The notes beneath the pieces were generated by a model. That model saw only the letters and a program-made list of their open reading frames with translations, was not told the origin of the DNA and did no database searches. Shown in pieces: positions 6,765 through 13,529 of a stretch of 13,529 bases of DNA. The position numbers and the translations under genes were made by a program. Origin of the DNA: an uncultured Austwickia sp. (GTDB taxonomy: Bacteria > Actinomycetota > Actinomycetes > Actinomycetales > Dermatophilaceae); assembly GCA_934678955.1 (NCBI GenBank), contig CAKUSI010000072.1, forward strand, positions 1-13,529, in the 5' to 3' direction. Position 1 is the stretch's first letter; every line of letters starts with the position of its first letter.

Positions 6765-8222
6765 TCAGACCGTGAGAGGGCGGTCCGTCGGGTTCACCGG
6801 CCGGTGCAGTTGGGAGTGACCGCTCAGCCACTCATCGACACCGCGAGCGGCCGAGCGCCCCTCGGCGATGGCCCACACGATCAGGGACTGCCCCCGGCCA
6901 CAGTCGCCGGCCACGAAGACCCCCGGAACACTCGACATGAAGTCGTCGTCGCGCACCACGTTGCCGCGCTCGTCCAAGTCCACGCCGAGCTGCTCCAACA
7001 GGCCCTCACGCTGCGGGCCGGTGAAGCCCATCGCGAGCAGCACGAGCTGCGCGGGGATGACCCGCTCGGTGTCCGCCACCGGCTGGAACCGTCCGTCGGC
7101 GAAGTGCACCTCGCTGATCCTCAGGCCGGACACGTGGCCCGCCTCGTCGCCCAGGAACTCGCCGGTGCTCACCGAGTAGAGCCGTTCGCCCCCCTCGGCG
7201 TGGGCGCTCGCGACCCGGAAGATCATCGGGTATGTCGGCCACGGCTGGGAGCCCGGGCGGGTCTCGGGCGGGTGCGGAAGGATCTCCAGGGAGGTCACGG
7301 ACCGGGCACCCTGCCGGTGGGCGGTGCCGATGCAGTCCGCACCCGTGTCGCCGCCGCCGATCACCACCACGTCCTTGCCGGTCGCGAGGATCTGGTCGGG
7401 CACCTCCTGGTCGAGGGCCGCCCGGTTGGCCTGCGGCAGGTAGGTCATCGCCTGCACGATCCCGTCCAGCTCGCGCCCGGGCACCGGCAGGTCCCGCGGC
7501 ACCGTGGAGCCGATCGCGAGCACGACGGCGTCGAAGCGGCGACGCAGCTCCTGGCCCGTGATGTCTCCGCCGACGTCCACGCCGGAGCGGAACCGGGTTC
7601 CCTCGGCGCGCATCTGCGCGAGCCTGCGGTCGAGGATGTGCTTCTCCATCTTGAACTCGGGGATCCCGTACCGGAGCAGCCCACCCGGCTTGTCCGCCCG
7701 CTCGTAGACCGCCACCGTGTGGCCGACGCGCGTGAGCTGCTGGGCGGCGGCCAGGCCCGCGGGTCCGGAGCCGATCACGGCGACCGTGCGGCCGGTGAGC
7801 CGCTCGATCTGCTGCGGCATCACGCGACCGTCGTCGAAGGCGCGCTCGATCGTCGTGACCTCGATCTGCTTGATGGTCACCGCGGGCTGGTTGATCCCCA
7901 GCACGCAAGCCGTCTCGCAGGGCGCCGGGCACAGCCGCCCCGTGAACTCCGGGAAGTTATTGGTCACGTGCAGCCGCTCGATCGCGTCGGCCCAGCGGTC
8001 CTGATAGGCGAAGTCGTTCCACTCCGGGATGATGTTGCCCAGCGGGCAACCGCTGTGGCAGAACGGGATCCCGCAGTCCATGCATCGGCTGGCCTGCTCG
8101 CGCAGGTCCTCCACCGGCTGGGGTTCGTAGACCTCGCGCCAGTCCTTGATCCGGATCGGCACCGGCCGGTACGCCGGCAGCGAGCGCTCGCGGTGCTTGA
8201 GGAAGCCTTGCGGGTCAGCCAC
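6765..8222 (-). CDS. gltD: glutamate synthase (NADPH) small subunit GltD, 485 aa
   Basis: The beta subunit of GOGAT takes electrons from NADPH via FAD and passes them through iron-sulphur clusters to GltB. The N-terminal region has the cysteines expected for two 4Fe-4S clusters: C47, C50, C55, C59 ([14 protein letters not shown]) and C98, C102, C106 (CPAPCETAC). The FAD fold starts at [14 protein letters not shown] (147-160), followed by [13 protein letters not shown]. The NADPH site is [13 protein letters not shown] (285-297). The second FAD contact is [12 protein letters not shown] (435-446). All expected motifs are intact and the length is normal. The start is GTG at 8222 with GGAGG (8229-8233) six bases upstream, and it overlaps the gltB 3' end by 8 bases, indicating translational coupling and equal subunit supply. 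Confidence 0.97.
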   Translation of the reverse strand: MADPQGFLKHRERSLPAYRPVPIRIKDWREVYEPQPVEDLREQASRCMDCGIPFCHSGCPLGNIIPEWNDFAYQDRWADAIERLHVTNNFPEFTGRLCPAPCETACVLGINQPAVTIKQIEVTTIERAFDDGRVMPQQIERLTGRTVAVIGSGPAGLAAAQQLTRVGHTVAVYERADKPGGLLRYGIPEFKMEKHILDRRLAQMRAEGTRFRSGVDVGGDITGQELRRRFDAVVLAIGSTVPRDLPVPGRELDGIVQAMTYLPQANRAALDQEVPDQILATGKDVVVIGGGDTGADCIGTAHRQGARSVTSLEILPHPPETRPGSQPWPTYPMIFRVASAHAEGGERLYSVSTGEFLGDEAGHVSGLRISEVHFADGRFQPVADTERVIPAQLVLLAMGFTGPQREGLLEQLGVDLDERGNVVRDDDFMSSVPGVFVAGDCGRGQSLIVWAIAEGRSAARGVDEWLSGHSQLHRPVNPTDRPLTV

Positions 8223-11200
8223 GGGATGCCTCCATGATCCGCTCCCACACGTGGGAGCCGTCGAGATCCAGTCCATCCGCCTCCGCGGCGGCGCGCACGT
8301 CGAGGACGCGCTGGTAGTCGCGGGGCAACACCAGCGAGATCCGGTCGCGGGCCGCGGGCCAGGACTCCAGCAGGCCCGCCGCCACCGGCGAACCGGTCTC
8401 CTCAGCGTGCCGGCGCAGCAGGGTCTCCACCCGGTCGGCGTCGTCGTCGCGCAGCGGCAGGACGTCCACCAGCTCCGGGTTGACCCGCGTCGCCACGAGG
8501 TCCAGGACGTATGCGACGCCGCCGGACATGCCCGCGCCGAAGTTGCGGCCGGTCGGCCCGAGGACCAGCACCGTACCGCCGGTCATGTATTCACACCCGT
8601 GGTCCCCGACGCCCTCCACGACTGCGACCGCGCCGGAGTTGCGCACGCAGAACCGCTCACCGGCGGTGCCGCGCAGCAGGATCTCCCCGGACGTGGCGCC
8701 GTAGCCCACGACGTTGCCGGCGATCACGTTGCGCTCGGCCACGAGGGTGGCCTCCTGCGGCGGGCGCACGGTGACCCGCCCGCCCGACAGGCCCTTGCCG
8801 ACATAGTCGTTCGCCTCGCCGAACAAGTGCAGTGTCACGCCCGCGGGCAGGAACGCCCCGAGCGACTGCCCCGCCTGGCCGGTGAGCTCGACCTGGATCG
8901 TGTCCTCCGGCAAGCCGTCGTGGTGCGCCTTGGTGACTTCATGCCCGAGCATCGTCCCGACCGTGCGGTTGACGTTGCGGATGCGCGCCTGGATGCGCAC
9001 CCGCTCGCCGCGCTCGATCGCCGGCGCCGCGCCCGCGATCAGCTCGTTGTCCAGCGCGGCGGCGAGGCCGTGGTCCTGGGCCTGCGAGCAGTAGCGGGTC
9101 GAGCCGTCGTGCGGCACGGCCTCGTGAAGGATCGGGGTCAGGTCCAGCCCGGAGGCCTTCCAGTGCTCAACGGCCTTGCGGGTATCCAGCGCCGAACTCT
9201 GCCCGATCGCCTCCTGGAGGCTGCGGAATCCCAGGGACGCGAGCAATTCGCGGACCTCCTCCGCGATGTACTCGAAGAACGTCTCGACGAACTCCGGCTT
9301 GCCGGTGAAGCGCTCCCGCAACTCCGGGTTCTGGGTGGCGACCCCCACGGGGCAGGTGTCGAGGTGGCAGACCCGCATCATGACGCAGCCCGACACGACC
9401 AGCGGGGCGGTCGCGAAGCCATACTCCTCCGCGCCGAGCAACGCGGCGATGACCACGTCCCGGCCCGTCTTGAGCTGGCCGTCGGTCTGCACGACGATCC
9501 GGTCGCGCAGCTGGTTGAGCACCAGCGTCTGCTGGGTCTCGGCGAGGCCGAGCTCCCAGGGAGCGCCCGCGTGCTTCAGCGAGGTCAGCGGCGAGGCGCC
9601 GGTGCCGCCGTCGTGGCCGGAGATCAGCACGACGTCGGCGTGCGCCTTCGAGACGCCGGCGGCGACGGTGCCGACGCCGACCTCCGCCACGAGCTTGACG
9701 TGGATGCGCGCGCTGGGGTTCGCGTTCTTCAGGTCGTGGATCAGCTGGGCCAGGTCCTCGATCGAATAGATGTCGTGGTGCGGCGGCGGGCTGATCAGCC
9801 CCACGCCCGGCGTACTGTGCCGGGTCTTGGCCACCCACGGGTAGACCTTCGCGCCGGGCAGCTGGCCGCCCTCACCGGGCTTGGCGCCCTGGGCCATCTT
9901 GATCTGGATGTCGTCGGACTCGGTGAGGTAGAGGCTGGTCACGCCGAACCTGCCCGAGGCGACCTGCTTGATCGCGCTGCGCCGCGTCGGGTCGAGCAGG
10001 CGATCGACGTCCTCGCCGCCCTCACCGGTGTTGGACTTGCCGCCGAGCCGGTTCATCGCGACCGCGAGGGTCTCGTGGGCCTCCTGGCTGATCGAGCCGT
10101 AGCTCATCGCCCCGGTGGAGAACCGCTTGACGATCTCGCTGACCGGTTCGACCTCCTCCAGGGGCACCGGGCTGCGACCCTTCGCATCGAACTCGAAGAG
10201 GCCGCGCAGCGTCATCAGCCGGGACGCCTGGTCGTTGACCCGCGATGTGTACTGCCGGAACTCGTCATAGCGCCGGTTACGGGTCGAGTGCTGCAGGCGG
10301 AAGACCGTCTCGGGGTCGAAGAGGTGCTCCTCCCCCTCGCGGCGCCACTGGTATTCCCCGCCGACCCACAGCGTGCGGTGCGGGCGGGAAACCCCGTCCG
10401 GCGGGTACGCGTGCTCGTGCCGGATCGCGACCTCACGGGCGATCACGTCCAAGCCCACACCGCCGAGCCGGCTCGTCGTGCCGGTGAAGTACTTGTCGAC
10501 GACCTCCTGGCTGAGCCCGATGCACTCGAAGACCTGCGCCCCGCGATAACTCGCGACGGTGGAGATACCCATCTTCGACATCACCTTCAGCACGCCCTTG
10601 CCGAGCGCCTTGATCAGGTTCGCGACGGCCTTCTCGCTGGTCACGCCGACCAGCGCCCGCGAGCGAACCATGTCCTCGACGGTCTCCATCGCCAGGTATG
10701 GGTTCACGGCGGCCGCGCCGTAGCCGATGAGCAGGGCCACGTGGTGGACCTCCACGACGTCGCCCGCGGTGACGATGAGGCCCACCTGGGTGCGCGTCTT
10801 CTCACGGATGAGGTGGTGGTGGACCGCAGCCGTCAGCAGGAGCGAGGGGATCGGCGCCTTGTCCGGCGTCGAGTCGCGGTCCGAGAGCACCACGAACCGC
10901 GCGCCCCGGCGGATCGCCCGCGAGACCTCCTTGAAGATCATCTCGAGGCGGGCCGCCATCGCCTTGCCGCCGCCCGCGACGTCATACAGGCCGGAGACGA
11001 CCACGGTCCGGCCGCCCTGGCCCCAGTCGTCGGCGCCCAGGTTGACGATCTTGGCGAGCTCGTCGTTGTCGATCACCGGGAACGGCAGCGTCACCATCCG
11101 GGCGTGGTCCTGCGTGGCGTCCAGCAGGTTGAGCTCCGGACCCATCGAGTACGCGATCGAGGTGACCAGCTCCTCGCGGATCGCGTCCAGCGGCGGGTTC

Positions 11201-12774
11201 GTGACCTGCGCGAACAGCTGGCTGAAGTAGTCGAACAGCAGCCGCGGCCGCTGGCTCAGCACCGCGATCGGGGTGTCGGTGCCCATCGACCCCAAGGCCT
11301 CGACGCCGGTGAGTGCCATTGGCTTGAGCAGCAGGCGCAGGTCCTCGTGGGTGTAGCCGAAGGTCTGCTGGCGCCGGGCCACCGACGACGGCGGGTGCAC
11401 GATGTGCTCCCGCTCGGGCAGGTCGGCCAGCCGGGTCAGGTTGCCCAGCCACTCCTCATACGGGTGCTCCTGCGCGAGCGCCGTCTTGACCTCGTCGTCG
11501 GAGATGATCCGCCCCTGCGCGGTGTCGACCAGGAACATCTTCCCGGGGGCGAGGCGGCCCTTCTCGACCACGCGCTCCGGCGCGATGTCCAGCACGCCGG
11601 CCTCGCTGCCCAGGACGACCAGGCCGTCGCTGGTCACCCAGTACCGGCCGGGCCGCAGGCCGTTGCGGTCCAGGACCGCGCCGATGAGCGTGCCGTCGGT
11701 GAAGGCCACGCAGGCGGGTCCGTCCCAGGGCTCCATCAGGCAGGAGTGGAAGCGGTAGAACGCCCGCCGCGCCGGATCCATCTCGGCGTGGTTCTCCCAC
11801 GCCTCGGGGATCATCATCAGCACGGCGTGCGGCAGGCTGCGGCCGCCGAGGTGCAGCAGCTCCAGCACCTCGTCGAAGCTCGCCGAATCCGACCCGGTCG
11901 GGTCGCAGATCGGGAACAGCCGGGTGAGGTCGCCGGGGATCAGGTCGCTGGCCAGCACCGACTCGCGGGAGGCCATCCAGTTGCGGTTGCCCCGCACCGT
12001 GTTGATCTCGCCGTTGTGCGCCATCATCCGGTACGGGTGCGCCAGCGGCCAGCTCGGGAACGTGTTGGTCGAGAACCGGCTGTGCACCAGCGCGAGCTCG
12101 CTGACCACCCGCTCGTCGTGCAGGTCGGGGAAGAAGTGGTCCAGCTGGTCGGTGGTGAGCATCCCCTTGTAGACGAGGGTGCGGCTGGACAACGACGGGA
12201 AGTACGTGCCGACGGTGTGCTCGACGCGTTTGCGCGCGCAGAACGCCAGCCGGTCGAGCTCGATGCCGCGCGCGCCGTCGTGGGCCTCGTCGCCCGCGAG
12301 GAACAGGTGAACGAAGTGCGGCATGATGTCGCGGGCCACCTGCCCGACGATCTCCGGGCGGTGCGGCACGTCCCGCCACGCGATGACCCGCAGGCCCTCC
12401 TCGTGCGCGATCTGGGCGATCTGCGCCATGGCCTCGGCCCGCTCGTCGCGGTCCTGCGGCAGGTAGGCCATCCCGACCGCGTACTCCCCGACCGGCGGCA
12501 GCTCGTCGGTGACGTCCTCCTCCTCCAGCACCGCGCGGAGGAAGGCGTCCGGGACCTGGAGGAGCAGGCCGGCGCCGTCGCCGACGAGCGGGTCCGCGCC
12601 GGTGGCCCCTCGGTGATCCAGGTTGCGCAGCGCCTCGAGGGCCATCTCGACGATGTCGTGCCCGGGGGTCCCGCGCAGCGTGGCGACCATGGCCACCCCG
12701 CAGGCGTCGTGCTCGAACGCCGGGTCGTACAGCCCGGTGGGGCCGGGGTTGGCGGAGAATGTCCGACCGGACAC
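8215..12774 (-). CDS. gltB: glutamate synthase large subunit GltB, 1519 aa
   Basis: The alpha subunit of GOGAT hydrolyses glutamine, channels the ammonia and reductively aminates 2-oxoglutarate to glutamate. The class II amidotransferase nucleophile is C25 ([11 protein letters not shown]), exposed after removal of a 24-residue propeptide. The amidotransferase domain runs to about residue 430 ([17 protein letters not shown] at 231-247, MAHNGEIN at 251-258). The central domain follows at about 480-770. The FMN synthase domain is about 830-1200 ([34 protein letters not shown]). The 3Fe-4S cysteines are C1130, C1136 and C1141. The GXGXG beta-helix domain occupies about 1270-1460. Everything expected is present. 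The start is GTG at 12774; the nearest GAGGA is 12 bases upstream, a weak site. Expression with gltD is certain from the overlap. A long leader with strong secondary structure precedes the gene. Confidence 0.97.
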   Translation of the reverse strand: MSGRTFSANPGPTGLYDPAFEHDACGVAMVATLRGTPGHDIVEMALEALRNLDHRGATGADPLVGDGAGLLLQVPDAFLRAVLEEEDVTDELPPVGEYAVGMAYLPQDRDERAEAMAQIAQIAHEEGLRVIAWRDVPHRPEIVGQVARDIMPHFVHLFLAGDEAHDGARGIELDRLAFCARKRVEHTVGTYFPSLSSRTLVYKGMLTTDQLDHFFPDLHDERVVSELALVHSRFSTNTFPSWPLAHPYRMMAHNGEINTVRGNRNWMASRESVLASDLIPGDLTRLFPICDPTGSDSASFDEVLELLHLGGRSLPHAVLMMIPEAWENHAEMDPARRAFYRFHSCLMEPWDGPACVAFTDGTLIGAVLDRNGLRPGRYWVTSDGLVVLGSEAGVLDIAPERVVEKGRLAPGKMFLVDTAQGRIISDDEVKTALAQEHPYEEWLGNLTRLADLPEREHIVHPPSSVARRQQTFGYTHEDLRLLLKPMALTGVEALGSMGTDTPIAVLSQRPRLLFDYFSQLFAQVTNPPLDAIREELVTSIAYSMGPELNLLDATQDHARMVTLPFPVIDNDELAKIVNLGADDWGQGGRTVVVSGLYDVAGGGKAMAARLEMIFKEVSRAIRRGARFVVLSDRDSTPDKAPIPSLLLTAAVHHHLIREKTRTQVGLIVTAGDVVEVHHVALLIGYGAAAVNPYLAMETVEDMVRSRALVGVTSEKAVANLIKALGKGVLKVMSKMGISTVASYRGAQVFECIGLSQEVVDKYFTGTTSRLGGVGLDVIAREVAIRHEHAYPPDGVSRPHRTLWVGGEYQWRREGEEHLFDPETVFRLQHSTRNRRYDEFRQYTSRVNDQASRLMTLRGLFEFDAKGRSPVPLEEVEPVSEIVKRFSTGAMSYGSISQEAHETLAVAMNRLGGKSNTGEGGEDVDRLLDPTRRSAIKQVASGRFGVTSLYLTESDDIQIKMAQGAKPGEGGQLPGAKVYPWVAKTRHSTPGVGLISPPPHHDIYSIEDLAQLIHDLKNANPSARIHVKLVAEVGVGTVAAGVSKAHADVVLISGHDGGTGASPLTSLKHAGAPWELGLAETQQTLVLNQLRDRIVVQTDGQLKTGRDVVIAALLGAEEYGFATAPLVVSGCVMMRVCHLDTCPVGVATQNPELRERFTGKPEFVETFFEYIAEEVRELLASLGFRSLQEAIGQSSALDTRKAVEHWKASGLDLTPILHEAVPHDGSTRYCSQAQDHGLAAALDNELIAGAAPAIERGERVRIQARIRNVNRTVGTMLGHEVTKAHHDGLPEDTIQVELTGQAGQSLGAFLPAGVTLHLFGEANDYVGKGLSGGRVTVRPPQEATLVAERNVIAGNVVGYGATSGEILLRGTAGERFCVRNSGAVAVVEGVGDHGCEYMTGGTVLVLGPTGRNFGAGMSGGVAYVLDLVATRVNPELVDVLPLRDDDADRVETLLRRHAEETGSPVAAGLLESWPAARDRISLVLPRDYQRVLDVRAAAEADGLDLDGSHVWERIMEASRG

Positions 12775-12785
12775 GGAGGGTCACC

Positions 12786-12793
12786 GTCCTCAC
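12786..12793 (-). promoter_or_regulatory. gltB ribosome-binding region GTGAGGAC
   Basis: GAGGA at 12791-12787 is the only purine-rich site near the gltB GTG, with a 12-base spacer. All eight bases of GTGAGGAC are complementary to GTCCTCAC at 12898-12891 in the same leader. Confidence 0.4.
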
Positions 12794-12815
12794 GTCGTGT
12801 GGCGGACCCCGCGAA

Positions 12816-12835
12816 GGGCCCGCGAAGCGGGGCCC
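12816..12835 (-). repeat. GC-rich hairpin in the gltB leader
   Basis: GGGCCCGC and GCGGGGCCC pair over 8 bp with one bulged G and a three-base GAA/TTC loop. The right arm, GCGGGG (12827-12832), can instead pair with CCCCGC at 12807-12812 or fold within the palindrome GCGGGGCCCCGC (12827-12838). The motif CCCGCGAAG/CCCGCAAGG recurs three times (12808, 12819, 12834). It may be an attenuator, an RNA switch arm, or a terminator for transcripts from lgt; no T-tract follows. Confidence 0.5.
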
Positions 12836-12921
12836 CGCAAGGCCGGCGTGGTGGAAAAGGAGGGGAAAGGCCGCGCGACCCGACTCCGGAGTGAGGACCG
12901 CCGCGCACACCAGGCGCCAGC

Positions 12922-12936
12922 GGCCGGTGCCCGGCC
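12922..12936. promoter_or_regulatory. dyad at the predicted gltB transcription start
   Basis: A perfect 6-bp inverted repeat GGCCGG-TGC-CCGGCC directly follows the candidate -10 box and covers the expected start point near 12930. The position suits a repressor operator or a hairpin at the 5' end of the mRNA. No regulator can be named. Confidence 0.4.
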
Positions 12937-12965
12937 ACTCTAACGGCGCCGACCCACCGCGTCAC
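12937..12965 (-). promoter_or_regulatory. candidate gltBD promoter
   Basis: On the minus strand the -35 GTGACG (12960-12965) matches four of six consensus bases, the spacer is exactly 17, and the -10 TAGAGT (12937-12942) matches four of six. It lies between the lgt stop and gltB and would start an mRNA near 12930. Confidence 0.5.
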
Positions 12966-12990
12966 GCTCAGCCCACGACTGCGGTGCAGC

Positions 12991-13041
12991 TCACCTGCCT
13001 GGCTCCCTCACCTGCCCGGCTCCCTCACCTGCCCGGCTCCC
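12991..13041. repeat. three tandem copies of a 17-bp repeat across the lgt stop codon
   Basis: Copies at 12991-13007, 13008-13024 and 13025-13041 read TCACCTGCC(C/T)GGCTCCC. The last two are identical and the first differs at one base. The lgt stop codon (13010-13008) lies in the middle copy. Because 17 is not a multiple of three, adjacent copies are read in different frames. Confidence 0.9.
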
Positions 13042-13529
13042 TCGCCGGGATCCACGACGGAGGAATCGTCTCGCTCACCGCGAGCCACTACCGGGGCCCG
13101 TTCGCGGCGGCGCGCCAGCCACGCGAACCACGCTGCGGCGCCGACGAAGACGACGATCGAGGTCCACGCGTTGAGCCGCAGCCCGAGCACGTGGGTGGCT
13201 TCGTCGATCCGCAGGTTCTCGGTCCCGAAACGCCCCAGGGTGTAGGCCATGAGGTAGGCGGCGAAGAGCTGGCCGTCCGTCCAGCGCCGCTCCCCCGCCG
13301 ACGTGCGCCACCGATCGAGGCCGAACAGCACCGCCGCGATCAGCAGGCACCACAGGGATTCGTACAGGAAGGTGGGGTGGAACGTGCCGATGACGATCGG
13401 CTGGCCGGCGGCGTCGGTGACCGCGCGGCCCGCAGCGAAGTCCCACTGGTGAATCACCAGCCCCCACGGGAGGTCGGTGGGGCCGCCGTAGAGCTCGTTG
13501 TTGAACCAGTTGCCCCACCGGCCCACCGC
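13008..13529 (-). CDS. lgt: prolipoprotein diacylglyceryl transferase (Lgt), 3' part, 173 residues
   Basis: Transfers diacylglycerol from phosphatidylglycerol to the lipobox cysteine of prolipoproteins in the cytoplasmic membrane. The gene runs off the right edge of the window, so the N-terminal part is missing. The visible part opens with the Lgt signature GRWGNWFNNELYG (visible residues 3-15) followed by PTDLPWGL. Next are FHPTFLYESLW with a membrane segment, and YTLGRFGTENLR, which carries the conserved arginines of the family. A last membrane segment (about WTSIVVFVGAAAWFAWLA) precedes a charged cytoplasmic tail. The tail ends in residues encoded by the 17-bp tandem repeat, so its final sequence is set by repeat number. 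The gene lies upstream of gltB on the same strand across 233 bases. Confidence 0.95.
   Translation of the reverse strand, partial: AVGRWGNWFNNELYGGPTDLPWGLVIHQWDFAAGRAVTDAAGQPIVIGTFHPTFLYESLWCLLIAAVLFGLDRWRTSAGERRWTDGQLFAAYLMAYTLGRFGTENLRIDEATHVLGLRLNAWTSIVVFVGAAAWFAWLARRRERAPVVARGERDDSSVVDPGEGAGQVREPGR

Larger units (their letters stand above)
12775..13007 (-). other. lgt-gltB gap: promoter and structured gltB leader
   Basis: This 233-base gap has no supported gene on either strand. On the minus strand it holds, in order, one copy of the lgt-end tandem repeat, a promoter (12937-12965), a dyad at the predicted start point, the element GTCCTCAC (12898-12891) complementary to the gltB ribosome-binding region, the palindrome ACTCCGGAGT (12883-12892), a pyrimidine tract (12870-12852), a GC-rich hairpin region (12807-12838), and the weak GAGGA site. 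The predicted leader is about 155 bases, unusually long beside the leaderless pyk and polA. Confidence 0.55.

Noticed and set aside
5628..8237. An 869-codon plus-strand frame opposite pyk and gltD
   Set aside because: It crosses two intact minus-strand genes and their gap, with no family resemblance.
12855..12865. AAAAGGAGGGG on the plus strand as a Shine-Dalgarno site
   Set aside because: No start codon follows at a usable distance and no plus-strand gene is recognisable; on the mRNA strand it is a pyrimidine tract in the gltB leader.
8146..12894. A 1582-codon open frame on the plus strand opposite gltB and gltD
   Set aside because: It mirrors the codons of gltBD, is rich in Arg, Ala, Val, Leu and His typical of antisense frames in high-GC DNA, has no recognisable domain, and the minus strand encodes complete known enzymes.
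11456..12910. A minus-strand frame starting GTG at 12910, upstream of gltB, as a possible leader peptide
   Set aside because: It lacks a ribosome-binding site and does not stop early but runs far into gltB in another frame, so it does not look like a regulatory leader peptide.
12991..13041. Tandem repeats as a CRISPR array
   Set aside because: The 17-bp units are directly adjacent without spacers.

Overview
The window is a stretch of core chromosome from a high-GC actinobacterium. The evidence is almost exclusive G/C at third codon positions, GTG as the start of six of the seven genes whose start is visible, and a gene neighbourhood that resembles the lgt / pyk / pdtaR / polA region of actinobacteria such as Mycobacterium tuberculosis. 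An order such as Micrococcales is possible, but I cannot settle it from this window. I see no mobile element, phage gene, CRISPR array, toxin or defence gene. No stretch longer than 300 bases lacks a gene; the longest gap is the 233-base lgt-gltB gap.

Layout from left to right. Bases 76-2760 (minus) encode DNA polymerase I. A 60-base divergent gap separates it from a plus-strand pair: a YdiI/MenI-type hotdog acyl-CoA thioesterase (2821-3342) and, overlapping it by four bases, a DUF554 membrane protein (3339-4118). A hairpin lies between this pair and the convergent ANTAR response regulator gene, pdtaR-like (4160-4867, minus). Next on the minus strand come tRNA-Leu(CAA) (5001-5083), pyruvate kinase (5204-6622), glutamate synthase small subunit gltD (6765-8222), large subunit gltB (8215-12774), and the 3' part of lgt (13008 to the window edge).

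Functionally the minus strand carries central carbon and nitrogen metabolism. Pyruvate kinase makes pyruvate and ATP. GltBD makes two glutamates from glutamine and 2-oxoglutarate using NADPH. Lgt starts lipoprotein maturation. PdtaR is a phospho-regulated RNA-binding antiterminator whose partner kinase is not encoded here. PolA repairs DNA and processes Okazaki fragments. The thioesterase may serve menaquinone synthesis.

No obviously new multi-gene system is visible. The most interesting signals are non-coding. The long gltB leader has an element complementary to its own ribosome-binding site, a strong hairpin with competing arms, and a dyad at the predicted start point. A 17-bp triplicated repeat spans the lgt stop codon. 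The -10 elements of pyk and polA sit so close to the start codons that both mRNAs are predicted to be leaderless. A pyk terminator hairpin carries the -35 box of the tRNA-Leu promoter in its loop.
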